55,617 bases of DNA. It comes from Elusimicrobiota bacterium (lineage in GTDB: Bacteria; Elusimicrobiota; Elusimicrobia; UBA1565; UBA9628). Below the pieces are notes generated by a model. The model did not search any database. It was not told the origin of the DNA and worked only from the letters and a program-made list of their open reading frames with translations. Where the stretch lies: the NCBI GenBank assembly GCA_027451985.1, contig DAIDHS010000017.1, forward strand, positions 1-55,617, given 5' to 3'. This document shows positions 50,639 through 55,617 of the stretch, one piece after another. The position numbers and the translations under genes are program-made. Position 1 is the first letter of the stretch. Every line of letters starts with the position of its first letter.

Positions 50639-51961
50639 ATGAGCTTCGTCGACACGGTCCGCGTTTTTTCCTCCGGAGGCATGGGCGGAGACGGATGCCT
50701 TTCCTTTCTGCGCGAGAAATACAGGCCCTACGGCGGCCCCGACGGCGGAGACGGCGGCCGCGGCGGAGACGTGATTTTCGAGGCTTCGCCCGCGGTGACC
50801 ACCCTCTTGGAACTGGCGCGCCGCCCGCACTTGGCGGCTAAGGAGGGCGGCCACGGGCTGGGCAGCGGTAAAAGCGGCGAGAAGGCGCCGGATTTGATCG
50901 TCCCCGTGCCGGTCGGAACCCTGATTAAAAAAGGCGGCGCGGCGCTCGCCGATTTGCGCGAACCCGGCCAGAGATTTTTGGCGGCGCGCGGCGGCCGGGG
51001 CGGCCGGGGAAACCTTTCCTTTAAGACCCGCTTCAACACCGCCCCGCGCCTGTGCGAGAAAGGCGCGCCGGGCGAGAAGACGACCTTGGATTTGGAACTG
51101 AAGCTCATCGCCGACGTGGGCCTGGTGGGCTTTCCCAACGCCGGAAAATCGAGCCTCCTGGCGCGCAGCTCCGCGGCCCGGCCCAAAATCGCGGATTATC
51201 CGTTTACGACCCTCTCGCCCAACCTGGGCGTGGTTGAGCATAAGGGCAAGAGCTTCGTGATGGCCGACATCCCCGGGCTCATCGAAGGCGCGCACGCGGG
51301 CAAAGGTTTGGGCGCCGAGTTCCTTCGACATGTGGAGCGGACGCGGGTGCTCATCCACTTGGTGGATCCCGCAGGATACGGCGCCGTGGACGCGCTTGCA
51401 AGCGTCAAGGCCATCGAGAATGAGCTTAAGGCCTTCAGCCCGGCGTTGGCATCCAAACCCAGAATTTTGGCCGTTAATAAGACGGATCTGCAGGACGCCG
51501 TCGAAACCGTCCGCAAGCTTTCGCGCCGGTACCGCGCTCGCCGGCTGAGTGCGATTTCGGCCGCCACGGGCGAAGGCCTCTCCGATCTTTTTGATCGGGT
51601 GATTTTGGAACTCTCCCGCGCGAAGCTTCCGGACTCCGCGTTAAAGCGCAAAGGGGCTCCTCTCCGCGCGGTTTTGACCGCGGGGTTTTCCGTCGCCCGC
51701 GCGGCGGGTGGATTCGAGATCCGCGGCCCGGCGGTCGAGCGCATGGCCGCGATGCTGCGCTCGGACCTGCCCGAGGCGGTCTCCCGCTTTCAGAAGGAGC
51801 TCAAACGCATCGGCGTCGACAAGGCCCTGGCCAAGGCGGGCGTGGAAGAGGGCGACGAGGTGCGTTGCGGGTCTTTGGCTTTCGAGTGGAGCTTCCGCGA
51901 TCCGGAGATTTATCGCCCCGCGCGGCGCCGACGCCGCTTGCGGCTGGGAACCCGCGTGTAA
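50639..51961 (+). CDS. obgE: GTPase Obg/CgtA
   Basis: 440-residue ribosome-associated GTPase. Glycine-rich Obg fold (FSSGGMGGDGCLSFLREKYRPYGGPDGGDGGRGGDVI) for the first 155 residues; G domain with GFPNAGKSS (G1), the TT of PFTTLSPN (G2), DIPGLIEGAHAGKGLG (G3) and NKTD (G4); then a C-terminal OCT-type domain (VERMAAMLRSDLPEAVSRFQKEL to FEW). ATG 50639 has AGGT upstream only. Followed 4 bp later by hpnC. Confidence 0.97.
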   Translation: MSFVDTVRVFSSGGMGGDGCLSFLREKYRPYGGPDGGDGGRGGDVIFEASPAVTTLLELARRPHLAAKEGGHGLGSGKSGEKAPDLIVPVPVGTLIKKGGAALADLREPGQRFLAARGGRGGRGNLSFKTRFNTAPRLCEKGAPGEKTTLDLELKLIADVGLVGFPNAGKSSLLARSSAARPKIADYPFTTLSPNLGVVEHKGKSFVMADIPGLIEGAHAGKGLGAEFLRHVERTRVLIHLVDPAGYGAVDALASVKAIENELKAFSPALASKPRILAVNKTDLQDAVETVRKLSRRYRARRLSAISAATGEGLSDLFDRVILELSRAKLPDSALKRKGAPLRAVLTAGFSVARAAGGFEIRGPAVERMAAMLRSDLPEAVSRFQKELKRIGVDKALAKAGVEEGDEVRCGSLAFEWSFRDPEIYRPARRRRRLRLGTRV

Positions 51962-51965
51962 CCAA

Positions 51966-52847
51966 ATGAATACCAAGGAAGCCTACGAGGCCAAACTGGA
52001 GAATCCCTCCGACTCGGCCGCGGCGTATGATTTTTGCCTGCGGTTGGTGCGCTCGCATTATGAGAACTTTCCCGTCGCTTCCGTCTTGATCCCGCGCCGC
52101 CTGCGCCGCCATGTGGCAGCGCTCTATGCTTTTGCCCGCATCGCGGACGACTTCGCGGATGAGCCGGAGTACGAGGGCGTGCGGCGCGAGCGGCTTTTGG
52201 AGTGGCGCCGGCAGCTTGAGGACGTCGGGCGAAAGCCGCCCCGCCATCCGGTTTTCGCGGCGCTGGAAAGTACTTTTAATCAACTCGATCTCCCCAAGGA
52301 GCCTTTTGACGACCTGCTGAGCGCCTTTCTGCAGGACGTAGAAAAGAAACGCTATGCCGATTTTGCCGAGGTGCTCGATTACTGCCGCCGCTCGGCCAAT
52401 CCGGTCGGGCGCGTGGTGTTGATGATTCACGGGCTCAGGGATCCGGAGCTTTTCCACATGTCGGACGACGTGTGCACCGCTTTGCAGCTGGCGAATTTCT
52501 GGCAGGACGTGTCCGTGGATTTGAAGAAGGATCGCATCTATATTCCACAGGAGGACTTCGCCGCCTGCGGATATTCCGAGGCGGACTTGCGCATGGGCGT
52601 GGCCAACGACCGCTGGCGGACGCTCATGAAGCTCGAGGTCTCTCGCGCCCGGGAATTTTTCGATCGCAGCCGCGCCCTGCCCAAGAAGCTGCCCTGGCCG
52701 CTGTCGTGGGAAATCCGGCTGACGTGGCTCGGCGGCCGGCAAATCCTGCGCAAAATTCGGGACTCCGGGTACGACACGCTCGCGCGCCGTCCGTCTTTAA
52801 GCCGCTGCGACTGGATTCCGCTTTTGGCGCGCCTGCCCTTGAAATGA
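51966..52847 (+). CDS. hpnC: Squalene/phytoene synthase family, HpnC type
   Basis: 293 residues. With HpnD and HpnE it makes squalene from farnesyl diphosphate; HpnC converts presqualene diphosphate to hydroxysqualene in the known pathway. First Asp-rich motif ARIADDFADEPE, second QLANFWQDVSVDLKKDRIYIP, and HVAALYAFARIADD/ANPVGRVVLMIHG segments fit HpnC. Starts 4 bp after obgE with no obvious ribosome site; its stop overlaps hpnD by 4 bp. Confidence 0.9.
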   Translation: MNTKEAYEAKLENPSDSAAAYDFCLRLVRSHYENFPVASVLIPRRLRRHVAALYAFARIADDFADEPEYEGVRRERLLEWRRQLEDVGRKPPRHPVFAALESTFNQLDLPKEPFDDLLSAFLQDVEKKRYADFAEVLDYCRRSANPVGRVVLMIHGLRDPELFHMSDDVCTALQLANFWQDVSVDLKKDRIYIPQEDFAACGYSEADLRMGVANDRWRTLMKLEVSRAREFFDRSRALPKKLPWPLSWEIRLTWLGGRQILRKIRDSGYDTLARRPSLSRCDWIPLLARLPLK

Positions 52848-53689
52848 CGGCCGGGGCCGCGCCAGAAAAAAGATCGAATTTCTTCCTGGGCTTTTTGCTC
52901 CTGCCCAAGGCCAAACGGGAGGCGCTCTCGGCCGTGTACGCCTACTGCCGCCTGATCGACGACATCGTTGACGACGGGACGCTGCCCAAGGAGGAAGCCG
53001 AGGCCGGCCTGCGGTTTTGGCGCGAGGAAATCGGGCGGCTCTTCGCCGGCGCGCCGACCCATCCCGTGTCCAGGCGCCTGCTGGCCCCGGTCAAGGACTT
53101 CGGCTTGCCTCAGGATCCGTTTTTGGAGATGATCCGCGGCTGCGCCATGGACTTGGAGAAGAAATCCTACGCGTCGTTTTCGGATTTGGAATCCTATATG
53201 CGCGGCGTGGCCTGCTCGGTGGGGGAGTTGGCCGTCAGGATTTTCGGCTGCCGCCATACGCGCGAAGCCGATCTTAAGGAATACGCGCGGCTCTTCGGCT
53301 TCGCTTTCCAGCTGACCAACATCCTGCGCGACGTGGGTGCGGACCTGGAGATGGGGCGCATTTATCTTCCAGAAGACGACATGAAGGAGGCGGGCTATTC
53401 CCGCGAGGAGCTTCTGCGCCGCGAGCCCACGCCCGCGTTCGAGCGCCTGATGGAAAAGGAAGCCGCGCGTGCCGCGGCCTTCTACCGCCAGGCGCGGAAC
53501 CTGGTCGACTTCCGCGATCGTCCGTCTCTGGTCTCGGCCGAGGTAATGGCCCGCATCTACGAGAAAATCTTGGCCGAGATGCGTCGCGACGGCTTTAAGG
53601 TTCTTTTCAAGCGCTACCGCGTTTCGTCGCCTGGGAAAATCGCCTGCGCGATGGACGCGTGGCTCTACTGTCATGGAATCCACCTTTGA
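52844..53689 (+). CDS. hpnD: Presqualene diphosphate synthase, HpnD type
   Basis: 281 residues; condenses two farnesyl diphosphates to presqualene diphosphate. Asp-rich motifs AYCRLIDDIVDD and LTNILRDVGADLEMGRIYLPEDD, with SYASFSDLESYMRGVACSVGEL and IYEKILAEMRRDGFKVL, match HpnD. ATG 52844 overlaps hpnC by 4 bp; the end overlaps hpnE by 17 bp. Confidence 0.92.
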   Translation: MTAGAAPEKRSNFFLGFLLLPKAKREALSAVYAYCRLIDDIVDDGTLPKEEAEAGLRFWREEIGRLFAGAPTHPVSRRLLAPVKDFGLPQDPFLEMIRGCAMDLEKKSYASFSDLESYMRGVACSVGELAVRIFGCRHTREADLKEYARLFGFAFQLTNILRDVGADLEMGRIYLPEDDMKEAGYSREELLRREPTPAFERLMEKEAARAAAFYRQARNLVDFRDRPSLVSAEVMARIYEKILAEMRRDGFKVLFKRYRVSSPGKIACAMDAWLYCHGIHL

Positions 53690-55031
53690 CATCCTGATTT
53701 TGGGCGGGGGCTTCGCGGGGCTTTCCTGCGCCGCGGCCTTGGCCGAGGCCGGGGCCAAAGTCCTCCTCGCCGAGAAAAAATCCCACTTGGGCGGGCGGGC
53801 TTTTTCCTTTCGCGATCCGGGCTCCGAGGACGTGCTCGACAACGGGCAACACTTGTTCCTGGGCTGCTACCGGGAAACTAGGCGCTTCCTGGACCGCGTC
53901 GGCGCGGCGGAGCGGCTGACGCTCCTGCCCAAGGTGCGCATGGCCTACGCGTCCGTGACAGGACGCAAGGACGTCCTGTCCTGCCCGGGCTTTTTGCCCG
54001 CGCCGTGGCACTTGAAAATCGGGCTCCTGGGATTTTCCGGGTTGTCCTTGTCGGATAAACTGGGTCTCTCGCGGCTGGATGTTTATATGCGCCGACATCT
54101 CTCGGACGCGGAGGCTCCCGCGGAGCTTGATCGCATGACCGTGCGGCAGTGGCTTTCCTCCCTGGGGCAGTCGGCCAGGGCTCAGACGGTGCTGTGGGAT
54201 CCGATCGCCCTGGGAGCCTTGAACGACGATCCGACCGTGGCCGGAGCCGCCGGTTTTTTCCAGGTTTTGCGCGAGGCTTTTTATCGGGACGCCGCCTCGG
54301 CCCGCCCGGCGCTTGCGAGCGTGGGATTGAGCGAGCTCTACGCCCTTCCCGCCGCGCGGTTTATTGAAAGCCGCGGCGGCCGCATTATGACGCTGGCGAA
54401 AATCTCCGGCCTCATCGAACAAAACGGACGCATTTGCGGCGCGGCGACGGAGGACGGCCAGACGCTCTCGGCGGGCGCCGTCGTCTCCACGCTCCCGCCG
54501 TGGGATTTGGCGCGCCTGAAGCTGCCCGAGGGCTTGTCTGACGGCTGGAAGAAATTCGCGGCGTCCCCCATCGTCGGCATCAATTTGTGGCTCGACCGCC
54601 CCGTTTTGGGCGGCGAGCTTTTCGCCGGGATGATTGGGACCGACATCGAGTGGGCCTTCAACAAGAGTCTGATTTTCAAGGAGGACGCGAAATCTCGCGG
54701 ACATTATCTTTCGCTCGTCATCAGCGGCGCGCGCAAACACTTGAAGCGTCCGCCCGCGGAGCTTGAAGCCATCGCGGCGCGCGATTTGTCGGCGTGCTTT
54801 CCCGAGTTCCGAAAAGCTAAAATCCTGCGTTCGCGCGTCGTGAAAGAGCCGCTGGCCACGCTCTCGCCGGTGCCGGGAACGGAGACCGCGCGGCCCGCGC
54901 CTGGGCTGGCCCATCCGGGGCTTTATTTGGCGGGCGACTGGACCCGGACGGGGTTGCCCGCGACCATCGAAAGCGCGGTCGTCTCGGGCCACCGGAGTGC
55001 CGCTCAAATCGTGAAAGGAGAACCGCAATGA
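53673..55031 (+). CDS. hpnE: Hydroxysqualene dehydroxylase, HpnE type (FAD amine-oxidase fold)
   Basis: 452 residues; FAD-dependent reduction of hydroxysqualene to squalene, third step of the HpnCDE route. Rossmann dinucleotide site [19 protein letters not shown], then [11 protein letters not shown] and [15 protein letters not shown], typical of HpnE; C-terminal FAD motif [23 protein letters not shown]. Overlaps hpnD by 17 bp and dcd by 4 bp. No squalene-hopene cyclase is visible before the window ends. Confidence 0.92.
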   Translation: MESTFDILILGGGFAGLSCAAALAEAGAKVLLAEKKSHLGGRAFSFRDPGSEDVLDNGQHLFLGCYRETRRFLDRVGAAERLTLLPKVRMAYASVTGRKDVLSCPGFLPAPWHLKIGLLGFSGLSLSDKLGLSRLDVYMRRHLSDAEAPAELDRMTVRQWLSSLGQSARAQTVLWDPIALGALNDDPTVAGAAGFFQVLREAFYRDAASARPALASVGLSELYALPAARFIESRGGRIMTLAKISGLIEQNGRICGAATEDGQTLSAGAVVSTLPPWDLARLKLPEGLSDGWKKFAASPIVGINLWLDRPVLGGELFAGMIGTDIEWAFNKSLIFKEDAKSRGHYLSLVISGARKHLKRPPAELEAIAARDLSACFPEFRKAKILRSRVVKEPLATLSPVPGTETARPAPGLAHPGLYLAGDWTRTGLPATIESAVVSGHRSAAQIVKGEPQ

Positions 55032-55588
55032 TTAAGTCCGACGCCTGGATCCGCCGCACCTGCCTGGAAAAGAAGATGATTGAGCCTTTTGTCGATCGCC
55101 AGGAGGCCGCGGGCAAAATTTCCTACGGCCTTTCCTCCTACGGCTACGACATCCGCCTGGCCGACGAGTACAAGATTTTCACCAACGTCTACGGCGCCGT
55201 GGTGGACCCCAAAGCCTTTGACCCTAAGGCGTTCGTCGACTACCGCGGCCCCTTCTGCGTGGTGCCGCCCAACTCCTTTGCGCTGGCCCGCTCGGTGGAG
55301 TATTTCCGCATCCCGCGGAACGTTCTGGCGATTTGCCTGGGCAAAAGCACCTTCGCCCGCTGCGGCATCATCGTCAACGTCACGCCGCTTGAGCCCGAGT
55401 GGGAGGGCTATCTCACCATCGAAATCTCAAACACCACGCCGCTGCCGGCTAAAGTTTATTCCGGAGAAGGCATTGCCCAGCTGCTCTTTTTGGAGAGCGA
55501 CGAGGTTTGTCAGACCAGCTACGCCGATCGCAAGGGCAAATATCAGTCCCAGGTCGGGGTTGTCGGGCCTAAAATTATTGCTCGATAA
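55028..55588 (+). CDS. dcd: dCTP deaminase
   Basis: 186 residues; deaminates dCTP to dUTP for thymidylate synthesis. Motifs [48 protein letters not shown] with the catalytic Glu, and [13 protein letters not shown]. The SSYGYD and TPLEPEWEG forms match the monofunctional deaminase branch. ATG overlaps hpnE by 4 bp. The remaining 29 bp of the window are AT-rich and hold nothing identifiable. Confidence 0.95.
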   Translation: MIKSDAWIRRTCLEKKMIEPFVDRQEAAGKISYGLSSYGYDIRLADEYKIFTNVYGAVVDPKAFDPKAFVDYRGPFCVVPPNSFALARSVEYFRIPRNVLAICLGKSTFARCGIIVNVTPLEPEWEGYLTIEISNTTPLPAKVYSGEGIAQLLFLESDEVCQTSYADRKGKYQSQVGVVGPKIIAR

Positions 55589-55617
55589 ATATTAGTAAAT
55601 AAGTTAATAATAGAATT

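Overview
The window is high-GC bacterial chromosome with densely packed, mostly overlapping genes. It suggests a respiring, diderm (Gram-negative-type) bacterium: complete NADH:quinone oxidoreductase (complex I), electron-transfer flavoprotein, acyl-CoA dehydrogenase, a soluble-type lytic transglycosylase, squalene-forming HpnC/D/E enzymes, phosphatidylserine synthase and decarboxylase, a B12-dependent ribonucleotide reductase and a sigma-54-like factor. Gene content and base composition resemble free-living Elusimicrobiota or a similar uncultivated lineage, but this placement is an inference and no marker here proves it.

Layout. 1-4117 (+): a truncated proline-catabolism aldehyde dehydrogenase, enolase and an MFS transporter in one operon, convergent with a two-domain universal stress protein. 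5176-5645: two small genes. 5649-20662 (+): a 15-gene, almost fully overlapping operon nuoJKLMN-ABCD-(EF fusion)-GHI that continues into a membrane diadenylate cyclase (CdaA type) and a DHH/DHHA1 phosphoesterase, so putative c-di-AMP synthesis and turnover are translationally coupled to complex I. 20670-22583 (-): etfB-etfA behind tRNA-Tyr. 22680-23938 (-): TauE/SafE exporter plus DUF1634 partner. 24182-25186: secreted or anchored SGNH protein. 25182-26640: accessory island with a 139-bp highly structured inverted repeat and an IS110-family element for which ends, a junction promoter and a candidate bridge RNA can be proposed. 26788-30310: PEP synthase and, convergently, a short sigma-54-like factor. 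30421-37169 (+): CoA-transferase fused to a GNAT acetyltransferase, CBS protein, AidB-like acyl-CoA dehydrogenase, dapB, a membrane protein, folK, an alpha/beta hydrolase and a GNAT. 37197-38729 (-): MltB-like transglycosylase, cupin, tRNA-Phe. 39065-44763 (+): class II RNR, then tmk-holB-metG. 44760-46500 (-): small Cys-rich membrane protein, tRNA-Leu, psd, pssA. 46626-49966 (+): secreted two-HKD phospholipase D-like protein and a secreted HCx5R phosphatase. 49986-55588 (+): rplU-rpmA-obgE-hpnC-hpnD-hpnE-dcd.

How it fits together. Acyl-CoA dehydrogenase and ETF collect electrons from acyl-CoA; complex I oxidises NADH and reduces quinone; PEP synthase and enolase sit at the glycolysis/gluconeogenesis junction; the CoA-transferase-GNAT fusion may tie CoA-ester chemistry to lysine acetylation.

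The most notable signals are: (1) c-di-AMP enzymes at the end of the nuo operon; (2) a repeated promoter layout in which a -10 box lies 6-9 nt before the start codon, predicting leaderless mRNAs for about seven genes; (3) three tRNA genes each followed closely on the same strand by a protein gene; (4) the IS110 element with candidate bridge RNA and the neighbouring structured 139-bp repeat; (5) the CoA-transferase-GNAT fusion with a sigma-54-like promoter, divergent from the sigma-54-like gene.
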